Shown one piece after another: positions 26,267 through 38,876 of a stretch of DNA of 64,000 nt; position 1 is the first letter of the stretch; every line of letters begins with the position of its first letter. The position numbers and the translations under genes were made by a program. This DNA comes from Gracilaria domingensis. Its lineage: Eukaryota > Rhodophyta > Florideophyceae > Gracilariales > Gracilariaceae. The notes under the pieces are model-generated. The model did no database searches and was not told where the DNA came from. It saw only the letters and a list, made by a program, of their open reading frames with translations. The stretch covers positions 62,001-126,000 of the forward strand of contig VCMS01000105.1 in assembly GCA_022539475.1 (NCBI GenBank), written 5' to 3'.

Positions 26267-28627
26267 CATGTTGGTACATATAGGTTCCTTGATCAATGGT
26301 TAGATCCGGTTTGAGGAAGGAAAGTTGATCGGTCACAACTCCGGAGCTGATGCGTCCAGCCATTGCTCGGGCAGATTGATGACTCTGAGTACGCCGCCGT
26401 TGGTAGGTCTAGTCAAAACAATTTTGTGCAATTTATATGGGCTTTGTTTTTAAACCGAAATGCTAATACTTTAGATTGCTGTGAGTTGCTATTAGTTTAA
26501 TCACAATGGCTAAATTCAATTTGATCTCACTTTCGTTACTAATTTGGAAGCATGATGTGGTCGACGCACGTACAAGTGCCCAAGCTTTGCTTTCTCTATG
26601 CGAAACACAGCACATTCGAGGCTTCGTTCACCTTTCTTCACGAGTAGTAGATACATTTCCCCAAAGGCCGTGAGATTCGGTGCATTGATTCACCATGTGC
26701 GCAGAACTGTATCGCGTATGTTCTGCGCCGTAGAAGGCAAATGGTAGTATTCGAAACTGGGCCAGACGCCATTTCGTTGCCATACCTTGGTAGCAGTTAT
26801 CGTGATTTCAATGGTGTACACAATCGTGTTTTCGAAAGTCGATTGTACCGAGGGTTGAAGAACGTGTAGTGAACGGAGGGGTTAGTTTCGTGTTGCAATA
26901 GGTTATCCTGCTCGAAGCAGATGAATATGCGAGATAGGCATATGAAGGAATCTTGAGTGCCGTTTGAGCGTGTAGTGCGGAGCAAGATGAATCAACTCGA
27001 GAAGTCTATTTCTTTATTGTTAGGCGTCTCCAAACATTTTCACATACAACCATTTCACGTAACAGTTGTAATAGTAGCTTACACTTGCATGCGACTTTGA
27101 GTCCGCGCGAGCCTCAAATGAAAATAAACCAAATTTGAGAGCTAAACGGAATGAACGGCCTTCAATCTCCTCAATATCTTGTTTCTCGGTCATAGTGTAA
27201 CATGTATCTATCTGTTGCACTACAGGTGTCCTCTTGTGTCTATTTTCAGGCTCATATATCTTGGTTGGCTTCTTTTTGTTTTTTCGTAAACTGATTTAGA
27301 ACTGCTAAGCTCCCACTGGCTTGCCCATGTTGTGCAGAATGGGACTGTGTAGAATGGGGCAGATGCTCGTCATTTAGCTACATGTAACTGTCTGAATCGT
27401 AACTGCCAAAGCTGTAGCCGCCTGAGCTATAACTGCTGCCAGTATAGGTGGTAGAACGAGAAGACGAAGCACCAGATTTCGATGAGGAAGACTTCCCTGA
27501 TTTGTTTCGAGAGGGCGGAACTGAAGACGGTTTGGGAGCTTTGGAGGCAGCATGAGAGGCAGATCCCGCCGCTTGAAATGCAGATCCGTGTGAACCAGAT
27601 TGCGCAGCAGCTTTGGATGCTGCCTTCGATGAAGCGCTGCTTTTACGCTTTCCCGAATCATTCTTTTGCGAAGAAGATGATGGGTCGACAAGAACGCACT
27701 TGCACCTACTATGCTTCGTACAGCACGTGCACGTGAAGGTCAGCCTCGAGCTTCCGGTCATTTGTTCAAATCTCACGGAAGATTACGAAATGAATGCTGA
27801 AATCCGATCCACAACGTCCTAAGCCACTTTAGAACTTCCTCCACAACGCTAAAGATACGAACGGGGCGATAAACGTCGTTCAAGTTTTTGGAAACCACAA
27901 AACTGCCTTTTTTGTCTCTGTGTCCCAAACTCTTTTGAGGAGAGTGCGAAAATACTTCTGTTGCCAAACACGGCTAACGCTTGAAATGTGCCTCTCTTTA
28001 TAGTGCCGGGCACACATGATTGAGTGAAACAACCTTTGTTCTCGACTTTGAATCATGTAGCTTGGTGACTCCAGCAAGTTGGTCTCACTCTGCAACACAT
28101 GTGCCTCCAGCTCAGATTGGACGATTCAAAAGAATTTTAATGGCACCAAGCCAGACGCTGATGACTCCATACGCAATTCGTAAGATTTCGTGTCTGTGAG
28201 ACACTGAAAGATCCGTAGTTGGTGCGCAGCGATTCAAGAGTGGAACCTTCTGTTTCTGCTAGGAAGCAGCAAATGGAATACCAGCAAATTTGCTTTCAGC
28301 AATCCGTTAGTTTAAACTAAACGATTGGTGAAAGACTCAATATACGTTCCCCTACATATATTTTCCTACCAATAATAACGTATTCTAATGAAATATGAAA
28401 TTAAACTCGGGTGAGACCACAATAACTGCGCAAGTTTTGTGGGATTTACTTTTAACTCTTTTCATTTTGGTTTTCGGAAGGTTTATTTGTTTCCCGAAGA
28501 TACATTTTATTTCCGTCACTTTTTTAAGGCTTGAGAACGTTTTGCTCTGCACCAGAAACGTAATTGAATGGGAGGGTATGGAAGAAAGCTTCGTTTTCAA
28601 CTGGAATATATCAGTGAGCGATAGCGA
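26267..28627 (+). repeat. array monomer 11 (2,361 bp), clean
   Basis: Clean copy ending with the AATAACTG variant (near 28,423) and GCTCTGCACC (near 28,543). Confidence 0.9.
27378..27761 (-). CDS. Ser-rich array protein, copy in monomer 11
   Basis: First intact copy after the corrupted block, identical to copy 1 in amino acid sequence. Monomer 10 has the frame but with indels. Confidence 0.4.
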   Translation of the reverse strand: MTGSSRLTFTCTCCTKHSRCKCVLVDPSSSSQKNDSGKRKSSASSKAASKAAAQSGSHGSAFQAAGSASHAASKAPKPSSVPPSRNKSGKSSSSKSGASSSRSTTYTGSSYSSGGYSFGSYDSDSYM

Positions 28628-30989
28628 CATGTTGGTACATATAGGTTCCTTGATCAATGGTTAGATCCGGTTTGAGGAAGGAAAGTTGATCGGTCACAAC
28701 TCCGGAGCTGATGCGTCCAGCCATTGCTCGGGCAGATTGATGACTCTGAGTACGCCGCCGTTGGTAGGTCTAGTCAAAACAATTTTGTGCAATTTATATG
28801 GGCTTTGTTTTTAAACCGAAATGCTAATACTTTAGATTGCTGTGAGTTGCTATTAGTTTAATCACAATGGCTAAATTCAATTTGATCTCACTTTCGTTAC
28901 TAATTTGGAAGCATGATGTGGTCGACGCACGTACAAGTGCCCAAGCTTTGCTTTCTCTATGCGAAACACAGCACATTCGAGGCTTCGTTCACCTTTCTTC
29001 ACGAGTAGTAGATACATTTCCCCAAAGGCCGTGAGATTCGGTGCATTGATTCACCATGTGCGCAGAACTGTATCGCGTATGTTCTGCGCCGTAGAAGGCA
29101 AATGGTAGTATTCGAAACTGGGCCAGACGCCATTTCGTTGCCATACCTTGGTAGCAGTTATCGTGATTTCAATGGTGTACACAATCGTGTTTTCGAAAGT
29201 CGATTGTACCGAGGGTTGAAGAACGTGTAGTGAACGGAGGGGTTAGTTTCGTGTTGCAATAGGTTATCCTGCTCGAAGCAGATGAATATGCGAGATAGGC
29301 ATATGAAGGAATCTTGAGTGCCGTTTGAGCGTGTAGTGCGGAGCAAGATGAATCAACTCGAGAAGTCTATTTCTTTATTGTTAGGCGTCTCCAAACATTT
29401 TCACATACAACCATTTCACGTAACAGTTGTAATAGTAGCTTACACTTGCATGCGACTTTGAGTCCGCGCGAGCCTCAAATGAAAATAAACCAAATTTGAG
29501 AGCTAAACGGAATGAACGGCCTTCAATCTCCTCAATATCTTGTTTCTCGGTCATAGTGTAACATGTATCTATCTGTTGCACTACAGGTGTCCTCTTGTGT
29601 CTATTTTCAGGCTCATATATCTTGGTTGGCTTCTTTTTGTTTTTTCGTAAACTGATTTAGAACTGCTAAGCTCCCACTGGCTTGCCCATGTTGTGCAGAA
29701 TGGGACTGTGTAGAATGGGGCAGATGCTCGTCATTTAGCTACATGTAACTGTCTGAATCGTAACTGCCAAAGCTGTAGCCGCCTGAGCTATAACTGCTGC
29801 CAGTATAGGTGGTAGAACGAGAAGACGAAGCACCAGATTTCGATGAGGAAGACTTCCCTGATTTGTTTCGAGAGGGCGGAACTGAAGACGGTTTGGGAGC
29901 TTTGGAGGCAGCATGAGAGGCAGATCCCGCCGCTTGAAATGCAGATCCGTGTGAACCAGATTGCGCAGCAGCTTTGGATGCTGCCTTCGATGAAGCGCTG
30001 CTTTTACGCTTTCCCGAATCATTCTTTTGCGAAGAAGATGATGGGTCGACAAGAACGCACTTGCACCTACTATGCTTCGTACAGCACGTGCACGTGAAGG
30101 TCAGCCTCGAGCTTCCGGTCATTTGTTCAAATCTCACGGAAGATTACGAAATGAATGCTGAAATCCGATCCACAACGTCCTAAGCCACTTTAGAACTTCC
30201 TCCACAACGCTAAAGATACGAACGGGGCGATAAACGTCGTTCAAGTTTTTGGAAACCACAAAACTGCCTTTTTTGTCTCTGTGTCCCAAACTCTTTTGAG
30301 GAGAGTGCGAAAATACTTCTGTTGCCAAACACGGCTAACGCTTGAAATGTGCCTCTCTTTATAGTGCCGGGCACACATGATTGAGTGAAACAACCTTTGT
30401 TCTCGACTTTGAATCATGTAGCTTGGTGACTCCAGCAAGTTGGTCTCACTCTGCAACACATGTGCCTCCAGCTCAGATTGGACGATTCAAAAGAATTTTA
30501 ATGGCACCAAGCCAGACGCTGATGACTCCATACGCAATTCGTAAGATTTCGTGTCTGTGAGACACTGAAAGATCCGTAGTTGGTGCGCAGCGATTCAAGA
30601 GTGGAACCTTCTGTTTCTGCTAGGAAGCAGCAAATGGAATACCAGCAAATTTGCTTTCAGCAATCCGTTAGTTTAAACTAAACGATTGGTGAAAGACTCA
30701 ATATACGTTCCCCTACATATATTTTCCTACCAATAATAACGTATTCTAATGAAATATGAAATTAAACTCGGGTGAGACCACAATATACTGCGCAAGTTTT
30801 GTGGGATTTACTTTTAACTCTTTTCATTTTGGTTTTCGGAAGGTTTATTTGTTTCCCGAAGATACATTTTATTTCCGTCACTTTTTTAAGGCTTGAGAAC
30901 GTTTTGCTTTGCACCAGAAACGTAATTGAATGGGAGGGTATGGAAGAAAGCTTCGTTTTCAACTGGAATATATCAGTGAGCGATAGCGA
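28628..30989 (+). repeat. array monomer 12 (2,362 bp), clean
   Basis: Clean copy ending with AATATACTG (near 30,783) and GCTTTGCACC (near 30,905). Confidence 0.9.
29739..30122 (-). CDS. Ser-rich array protein, copy in monomer 12
   Basis: Intact 127-aa frame, unchanged from the other clean copies. Confidence 0.4.
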   Translation of the reverse strand: MTGSSRLTFTCTCCTKHSRCKCVLVDPSSSSQKNDSGKRKSSASSKAASKAAAQSGSHGSAFQAAGSASHAASKAPKPSSVPPSRNKSGKSSSSKSGASSSRSTTYTGSSYSSGGYSFGSYDSDSYM

Positions 30990-33351
30990 CATGTTGGTAC
31001 ATATAGGTTCCTTGATCAATGGTTAGATCCGGTTTGAGGAAGGAAAGTTGATCGGTCACAACTCCGGAGCTGATGCGTCCAGCCATTGCTCGGGCAGATT
31101 GATGACTCTGAGTACGCCGCCGTTGGTAGGTCTAGTCAAAACAATTTTGTGCAATTTATATGGGCTTTGTTTTTAAACCGAAATGCTAATACTTTAGATT
31201 GCTGTGAGTTGCTATTAGTTTAATCACAATGGCTAAATTCAATTTGATCTCACTTTCGTTACTAATTTGGAAGCATGATGTGGTCGACGCACGTACAAGT
31301 GCCCAAGCTTTGCTTTCTCTATGCGAAACACAGCACATTCGAGGCTTCGTTCACCTTTCTTCACGAGTAGTAGATACATTTCCCCAAAGGCCGTGAGATT
31401 CGGTGCATTGATTCACCATGTGCGCAGAACTGTATCGCGTATGTTCTGCGCCGTAGAAGGCAAATGGTAGTATTCGAAACTGGGCCAGACGCCATTTCGT
31501 TGCCATACCTTGGTAGCAGTTATCGTGATTTCAATGGTGTACACAATCGTGTTTTCGAAAGTCGATTGTACCGAGGGTTGAAGAACGTGTAGTGAACGGA
31601 GGGGTTAGTTTCGTGTTGCAATAGGTTATCCTGCTCGAAGCAGATGAATATGCGAGATAGGCATATGAAGGAATCTTGAGTGCCGTTTGAGCGTGTAGTG
31701 CGGAGCAAGATGAATCAACTCGAGAAGTCTATTTCTTTATTGTTAGGCGTCTCCAAACATTTTCACATACAACCATTTCACGTAACAGTTGTAATAGTAG
31801 CTTACACTTGCATGCGACTTTGAGTCCGCGCGAGCCTCAAATGAAAATAAACCAAATTTGAGAGCTAAACGGAATGAACGGCCTTCAATCTCCTCAATAT
31901 CTTGTTTCTCGGTCATAGTGTAACATGTATCTATCTGTTGCACTACAGGTGTCCTCTTGTGTCTATTTTCAGGCTCATATATCTTGGTTGGCTTCTTTTT
32001 GTTTTTTCGTAAACTGATTTAGAACTGCTAAGCTCCCACTGGCTTGCCCATGTTGTGCAGAATGGGACTGTGTAGAATGGGGCAGATGCTCGTCATTTAG
32101 CTACATGTAACTGTCTGAATCGTAACTGCCAAAGCTGTAGCCGCCTGAGCTATAACTGCTGCCAGTATAGGTGGTAGAACGAGAAGACGAAGCACCAGAT
32201 TTCGATGAGGAAGACTTCCCTGATTTGTTTCGAGAGGGCGGAACTGAAGACGGTTTGGGAGCTTTGGAGGCAGCATGAGAGGCAGATCCCGCCGCTTGAA
32301 ATGCAGATCCGTGTGAACCAGATTGCGCAGCAGCTTTGGATGCTGCCTTCGATGAAGCGCTGCTTTTACGCTTTCCCGAATCATTCTTTTGCGAAGAAGA
32401 TGATGGGTCGACAAGAACGCACTTGCACCTACTATGCTTCGTACAGCACGTGCACGTGAAGGTCAGCCTCGAGCTTCCGGTCATTTGTTCAAATCTCACG
32501 GAAGATTACGAAATGAATGCTGAAATCCGATCCACAACGTCCTAAGCCACTTTAGAACTTCCTCCACAACGCTAAAGATACGAACGGGGCGATAAACGTC
32601 GTTCAAGTTTTTGGAAACCACAAAACTGCCTTTTTTGTCTCTGTGTCCCAAACTCTTTTGAGGAGAGTGCGAAAATACTTCTGTTGCCAAACACGGCTAA
32701 CGCTTGAAATGTGCCTCTCTTTATAGTGCCGGGCACACATGATTGAGTGAAACAACCTTTGTTCTCGACTTTGAATCATGTAGCTTGGTGACTCCAGCAA
32801 GTTGGTCTCACTCTGCAACACATGTGCCTCCAGCTCAGATTGGACGATTCAAAAGAATTTTAATGGCACCAAGCCAGACGCTGATGACTCCATACGCAAT
32901 TCGTAAGATTTCGTGTCTGTGAGACACTGAAAGATCCGTAGTTGGTGCGCAGCGATTCAAGAGTGGAACCTTCTGTTTCTGCTAGGAAGCAGCAAATGGA
33001 ATACCAGCAAATTTGCTTTCAGCAATCCGTTAGTTTAAACTAAACGATTGGTGAAAGACTCAATATACGTTCCCCTACATATATTTTCCTACCAATAATA
33101 ACGTATTCTAATGAAATATGAAATTAAACTCGGGTGAGACCACAATATACTGCGCAAGTTTTGTGGGATTTACTTTTAACTCTTTTCATTTTGGTTTTCG
33201 GAAGGTTTATTTGTTTCCCGAAGATACATTTTATTTCCGTCACTTTTTTAAGGCTTGAGAACGTTTTGCTTTGCACCAGAAACGTAATTGAATGGGAGGG
33301 TATGGAAGAAAGCTTCGTTTTCAACTGGAATATATCAGTGAGCGATAGCGA
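30990..33351 (+). repeat. array monomer 13 (2,362 bp), clean
   Basis: Clean copy with the same variant pair as monomer 12 (AATATACTG and GCTTTGCACC). Confidence 0.9.
32101..32484 (-). CDS. Ser-rich array protein, copy in monomer 13
   Basis: Intact 127-aa frame, unchanged from the other clean copies. Confidence 0.4.
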   Translation of the reverse strand: MTGSSRLTFTCTCCTKHSRCKCVLVDPSSSSQKNDSGKRKSSASSKAASKAAAQSGSHGSAFQAAGSASHAASKAPKPSSVPPSRNKSGKSSSSKSGASSSRSTTYTGSSYSSGGYSFGSYDSDSYM

Positions 33352-35711
33352 CATGTTGGTACATATAGGTTCCTTGATCAATGGTTAGATCCGGTTTGAG
33401 GAAGGAAAGTTGATCGGTCACAACTCCGGAGCTGATGCGTCCAGCCATTGCTCGGGCAGATTGATGACTCTGAGTACGCCGCCGTTGGTAGGTCTAGTCA
33501 AAACAATTTTGTGCAATTTATATGGGCTTTGTTTTTAAACCGAAATGCTAATACTTTAGATTGCTGTGAGTTGCTATTAGTTTAATCACAATGGCTAAAT
33601 TCAATTTGATCTCACTTTCGTTACTAATTTGGAAGCATGATGTGGTCGACGCACGTACAAGTGCCCAAGCTTTGCTTTCTCTATGCGAAACACAGCACAT
33701 TCGAGGCTTCGTTCACCTTTCTTCACGAGTAGTAGATACATTTCCCCAAAGGCCGTGAGATTCGGTGCATTGATTCACCATGTGCGCAGAACTGTATCGC
33801 GTATGTTCTGCGCCGTAGAAGGCAAATGGTAGTATTCGAAACTGGGCCAGACGCCATTTCGTTGCCATACCTTGGTAGCAGTTATCGTGATTTCAATGGT
33901 GTACACAATCGTGTTTTCGAAAGTCGATTGTACCGAGGGTTGAAGAACGTGTAGTGAACGGAGGGGTTAGTTTCGTGTTGCAATAGGTTATCCTGCTCGA
34001 AGCAGATGAATATGCGAGATAGGCATATGAAGGAATCTTGAGTGCCGTTTGAGCGTGTAGTGCGGAGCAAGATGAATCAACTCGAGAAGTCTATTTCTTT
34101 ATTGTTAGGCGTCTCCAAACATTTTCACATACAACCATTTCACGTAACAGTTGTAATAGTAGCTTACACTTGCATGCGACTTTGAGTCCGCGCGAGCCTC
34201 AAATGAAAATAAACCAAATTTGAGAGCTAAACGGAATGAACGGCCTTCAATCTCCTCATATCTTGTTTCTCGGTCATAGTGTAACATGTATCTATCTGTT
34301 GCACTACAGGTGTCCTCTTGTGTCTATTTTCAGGCTCATATATCTTGGTTGGCTTCTTTTTGTTTTTTCGTAAACTGATTTAGAACTGCTAAGCTCCCAC
34401 TGGCTTGCCCATGTTGTGCAGAATGGGACTGTGTAGAATGGGGCAGATGCTCGTCATTTAGCTACATGTAACTGTCTGAATCGTAACTGCCAAAGCTGTA
34501 GCCGCCTGAGCTATAACTGCTGCCAGTATAGGTGGTAGAACGAGAAGACGAAGCACCAGATTTCGATGAGGAAGACTTCCCTGATTTGTTTCGAGAGGGC
34601 GGAACTGAAGACGGTTTGGGAGCTTTGGAGGCAGCATGAGAGGCAGATCCCGCCGCTTGAAATGCAGATCCGTGTGAACCAGATTGCGCAGCAGCTTTGG
34701 ATGCTGCCTTCGATGAAGCGCTGCTTTTACGCTTTCCCGAATCATTCTTTTGCGAAGAAGATGATGGGTCGACAAGAACGCACTTGCACCTACTATGCTT
34801 CGTACAGCACGTGCACGTGAAGGTCAGCCTCGAGCTTCCGGTCATTTGTTCAAATCTCACGGAAGATTACGAAATGAATGCTGAAATCCGATCCACAACG
34901 TCCTAAGCCACTTTAGAACTTCCTCCACAACGCTAAAGATACGAACGGGGCGATAAACGTCGTTCAAGTTTTTGGAAACCACAAAACTGCCTTTTTTGTC
35001 TCTGTGTCCCAAACTCTTTTGAGGAGAGTGCGAAAATACTTCTGTTGCCAAACACGGCTAACGCTTGAAATGTGCCTCTCTTTATAGTGCCGGGCACACA
35101 TGATTGAGTGAAACAACCTTTGTTCTCGACTTTGAATCATGTAGCTTGGTGACTCCAGCAAGTTGGTCTCACTCTGCAACACATGTGCCTCCAGCTCAGA
35201 TTGGACGATTCAAAAGAATTTTAATGGCACCAAGCCAGACGCTGATGACTCCATACGCAATTCGTAAGATTTCGTGTCTGTGAGACACTGAAAGATCCGT
35301 AGTTGGTGCGCAGCGATTCAAGAGTGGAACCTTCTGTTTCTGCTAGGAAGCAGCAAATGGAATACCAGCAAATTTGCTTTCAGCAATCCGTTAGTTTAAA
35401 CTAAACGATTGGTGAAAGACTCAATATACGTTCCCCTACATATATTTTCCTACCAATAATAACGTATTCTAATGAAATATGAAATTAAACTCGGGTGAGA
35501 CCACAATAACTGCGCAAGTTTTGTGGGATTTACTTTTAACTCTTTTCATTTTGGTTTTCGGAAGGTTTATTTGTTTCCCGAAGATACATTTTATTTCCGT
35601 CACTTTTTTAAGGCTTGAGAACGTTTTGCTCTGCACCAGAAACGTAATTGAATGGGAGGGTATGGAAGAAAGCTTCGTTTTCAACTGGAATATATCAGTG
35701 AGCGATAGCGA
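33352..35711 (+). repeat. array monomer 14 (2,360 bp), clean
   Basis: Clean copy with the same variant pair as monomer 11 (AATAACTG and GCTCTGCACC). It has a private one-base deletion near 34,257 (CCTCATATC). Confidence 0.9.
34462..34845 (-). CDS. Ser-rich array protein, copy in monomer 14
   Basis: Intact 127-aa frame, unchanged from the other clean copies. Confidence 0.4.
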   Translation of the reverse strand: MTGSSRLTFTCTCCTKHSRCKCVLVDPSSSSQKNDSGKRKSSASSKAASKAAAQSGSHGSAFQAAGSASHAASKAPKPSSVPPSRNKSGKSSSSKSGASSSRSTTYTGSSYSSGGYSFGSYDSDSYM

Positions 35712-38072
35712 CATGTTGGTACATATAGGTTCCTTGATCAATGGTTAGATCCGGTTTGAGGAAGGAAAGTTGATCGGTCACAACTCCGGAGCTGATGCGT
35801 CCAGCCATTGCTCGGGCAGATTGATGACTCTGAGTACGCCGCCGTTGGTAGGTCTAGTCAAAACAATTTTGTGCAATTTATATGGGCTTTGTTTTTAAAC
35901 CGAAATGCTAATACTTTAGATTGCTGTGAGTTGCTATTAGTTTAATCACAATGGCTAAATTCAATTTGATCTCACTTTCGTTACTAATTTGGAAGCATGA
36001 TGTGGTCGACGCACGTACAAGTGCCCAAGCTTTGCTTTCTCTATGCGAAACACAGCACATTCGAGGCTTCGTTCACCTTTCTTCACGAGTAGTAGATACA
36101 TTTCCCCAAAGGCCGTGAGATTCGGTGCATTGATTCACCATGTGCGCAGAACTGTATCGCGTATGTTCTGCGCCGTAGAAGGCAAATGGTAGTATTCGAA
36201 ACTGGGCCAGACGCCATTTCGTTGCCATACCTTGGTAGCAGTTATCGTGATTTCAATGGTGTACACAATCGTGTTTTCGAAAGTCGATTGTACCGAGGGT
36301 TGAAGAACGTGTAGTGAACGGAGGGGTTAGTTTCGTGTTGCAATAGGTTATCCTGCTCGAAGCAGATGAATATGCGAGATAGGCATATGAAGGAATCTTG
36401 AGTGCCGTTTGAGCGTGTAGTGCGGAGCAAGATGAATCAACTCGAGAAGTCTATTTCTTTATTGTTAGGCGTCTCCAAACATTTTCACATACAACCATTT
36501 CACGTAACAGTTGTAATAGTAGCTTACACTTGCATGCGACTTTGAGTCCGCGCGAGCCTCAAATGAAAATAAACCAAATTTGAGAGCTAAACGGAATGAA
36601 CGGCCTTCAATCTCCTCAATATCTTGTTTCTCGGTCATAGTGTAACATGTATCTATCTGTTGCACTACAGGTGTCCCTTGTGTCTATTTTCAGGCTCATA
36701 TATCTTGGTTGGCTTCTTTTTGTTTTTTCGTAAACTGATTTAGAACTGCTAAGCTCCCACTGGCTTGCCCATGTTGTGCAGAATGGGACTGTGTAGAATG
36801 GGGCAGATGCTCGTCATTTAGCTACATGTAACTGTCTGAATCGTAACTGCCAAAGCTGTAGCCGCCTGAGCTATAACTGCTGCCAGTATAGGTGGTAGAA
36901 CGAGAAGACGAAGCACCAGATTTCGATGAGGAAGACTTCCCTGATTTGTTTCGAGAGGGCGGAACTGAAGACGGTTTGGGAGCTTTGGAGGCAGCATGAG
37001 AGGCAGATCCCGCCGCTTGAAATGCAGATCCGTGTGAACCAGATTGCGCAGCAGCTTTGGATGCTGCCTTCGATGAAGCGCTGCTTTTACGCTTTCCCGA
37101 ATCATTCTTTTGCGAAGAAGATGATGGGTCGACAAGAACGCACTTGCACCTACTATGCTTCGTACAGCACGTGCACGTGAAGGTCAGCCTCGAGCTTCCG
37201 GTCATTTGTTCAAATCTCACGGAAGATTACGAAATGAATGCTGAAATCCGATCCACAACGTCCTAAGCCACTTTAGAACTTCCTCCACAACGCTAAAGAT
37301 ACGAACGGGGCGATAAACGTCGTTCAAGTTTTTGGAAACCACAAAACTGCCTTTTTTGTCTCTGTGTCCCAAACTCTTTTGAGGAGAGTGCAAAAATACT
37401 TCTGTTGCCAAACACGGCTAACGCTTGAAATGTGCCTCTCTTTATAGTGCCGGGCACACATGATTGAGTGAAACAACCTTTGTTCTCGACTTTGAATCAT
37501 GTAGCTTGGTGACTCCAGCAAGTTGGTCTCACTCTGCAACACATGTGCCTCCAGCTCAGATTGGACGATTCAAAAGAATTTTAATGGCACCAAGCCAGAC
37601 GCTGATGACTCCATACGCAATTCGTAAGATTTCGTGTCTGTGAGACACTGAAAGATCCGTAGTTGGTGCGCAGCGATTCAAGAGTGGAACCTTCTGTTTC
37701 TGCTAGGAAGCAGCAAATGGAATACCAGCAAATTTGCTTTCAGCAATCCGTTAGTTTAAACTAAACGATTGGTGAAAGACTCAATATACGTTCCCCTACA
37801 TATATTTTCCTACCAATAATAACGTATTCTAATGAAATATGAAATTAAACTCGGGTGAGACCACAATAAACTGCGCAAGTTTTGTGGGATTTACTTTTAA
37901 CTCTTTTCATTTTGGTTTTCGGAAGGTTTATTTGTTTCCCGAAGATACATTTTATTTCCGTCACTTTTTTAAGGCTTGAGAACGTTTTGCTCTGCACCAG
38001 AAACGTAATTGAATGGGAGGGTATGGAAGAAAGCTTCGTTTTCAACTGGAATATATCAGTGAGCGATAGCGA
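35712..38072 (+). repeat. array monomer 15 (2,361 bp), clean
   Basis: Last full copy. It has AATAAACTG with GCTCTGCACC, and a private two-base loss near 36,675 (GTGTCCCTTG). Confidence 0.9.
36822..37205 (-). CDS. Ser-rich array protein, copy in monomer 15
   Basis: Intact 127-aa frame, the last in the array; the truncated monomer 16 ends before this position of the unit. Confidence 0.4.
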   Translation of the reverse strand: MTGSSRLTFTCTCCTKHSRCKCVLVDPSSSSQKNDSGKRKSSASSKAASKAAAQSGSHGSAFQAAGSASHAASKAPKPSSVPPSRNKSGKSSSSKSGASSSRSTTYTGSSYSSGGYSFGSYDSDSYM

Positions 38073-38876
38073 CATGTTGGTACATATAGGTTCCTTGATC
38101 AATGGTTAGATCCGGTTTGAGGAAGGAAAGTTGATCGGTCACAACTCCGGAGCTGATGCGTCCAGCCATTGCTCGGGCAGATTGATGACTCTGAGTACGC
38201 CGCCGTTGGTAGGTCTAGTCAAAACAATTTTGTGCAATTTATATGGGCTTTGTTTTTAAACCGAAATGCTAATACTTTAGATTGCTGTGAGTTGCTATTA
38301 GTTTAATCACAATGGCTAAATTCAATTTGATCTCACTTTCGTTACTAATTTGGAAGCATGATGTGGTCGACGCACGTACAAGTGCCCAAGCTTTGCTTTC
38401 TCTATGCGAAACACAGCACATTCGAGGCTTCGTTCACCTTTCTTCACGAGTAGTAGATACATTTCCCCAAAGGCCGTGAGATTCGGTGCATTGATTCACC
38501 ATGTGCGCAGAACTGTATCGCGTATGTTCTGCGCCGTAGAAGGCAAATGGTAGTATTCGAAACTGGGCCAGACGCCATTTCGTTGCCATACCTTGGTAGC
38601 AGTTATCGTGATTTCAATGGTGTACACAATCGTGTTTTCGAAAGTCGATTGTACCGAGGGTTGAAGAACGTGTAGTGAACGGAGGGGTTAGTTTCGTGTT
38701 GCAATAGGTTATCCTGCTCGAAGCAGATGAATATGCGAGATAGGCATATGAAGGAATCTTGAGTGCCGTTTGAGCGTGTAGTGCGGAGCAAGATGAATCA
38801 ACTCGAGAAGTCTATTTCTTTATTGTTAGGCGTCTCCAAACATTTTCACATACAACCATTTCACGTAACAGTTGTA
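38073..38876 (+). repeat. array monomer 16, truncated (804 bp)
   Basis: The array ends inside this copy. After ACGTAACAGTTGTA the sequence leaves the consensus (AGTAGC becomes GTACGGGC), giving a sharp right junction at about 38,876. Confidence 0.9.

Larger units (their letters stand above)
1092..38876. repeat. tandem array of a ~2,361-bp monomer, ~15.3 copies
   Basis: Sixteen head-to-tail occurrences of one unit were read using the landmark CATGTTGGTAC and confirmed with a second landmark (GAACGGAGGGG, also 16 times). Clean spacings are 2,360-2,363 bp and clean copies differ by only a few bases. The unit is about 43% GC by eye and has no rRNA, tRNA or snRNA that I can recognise. Reading frames kept in clean copies are a 127-codon minus-strand Ser-rich ORF, a minus-strand 57-codon frame ending FGDA, and several 60-85 codon frames on both strands that may be fortuitous. 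On the plus strand a frame starting MAKFNLISLS runs 57 codons and then shifts into one ending RLYRGLKNV. Near-identity implies recent amplification or continuing homogenisation. Copies 5-9 carry many apparent sequencing errors. Confidence 0.97.

Noticed and set aside
1092-38876. CRISPR array or rDNA repeat
   Set aside because: The repeated unit is 2.36 kb with no spacers, and I find no rRNA, 5S or snRNA sequence in it.
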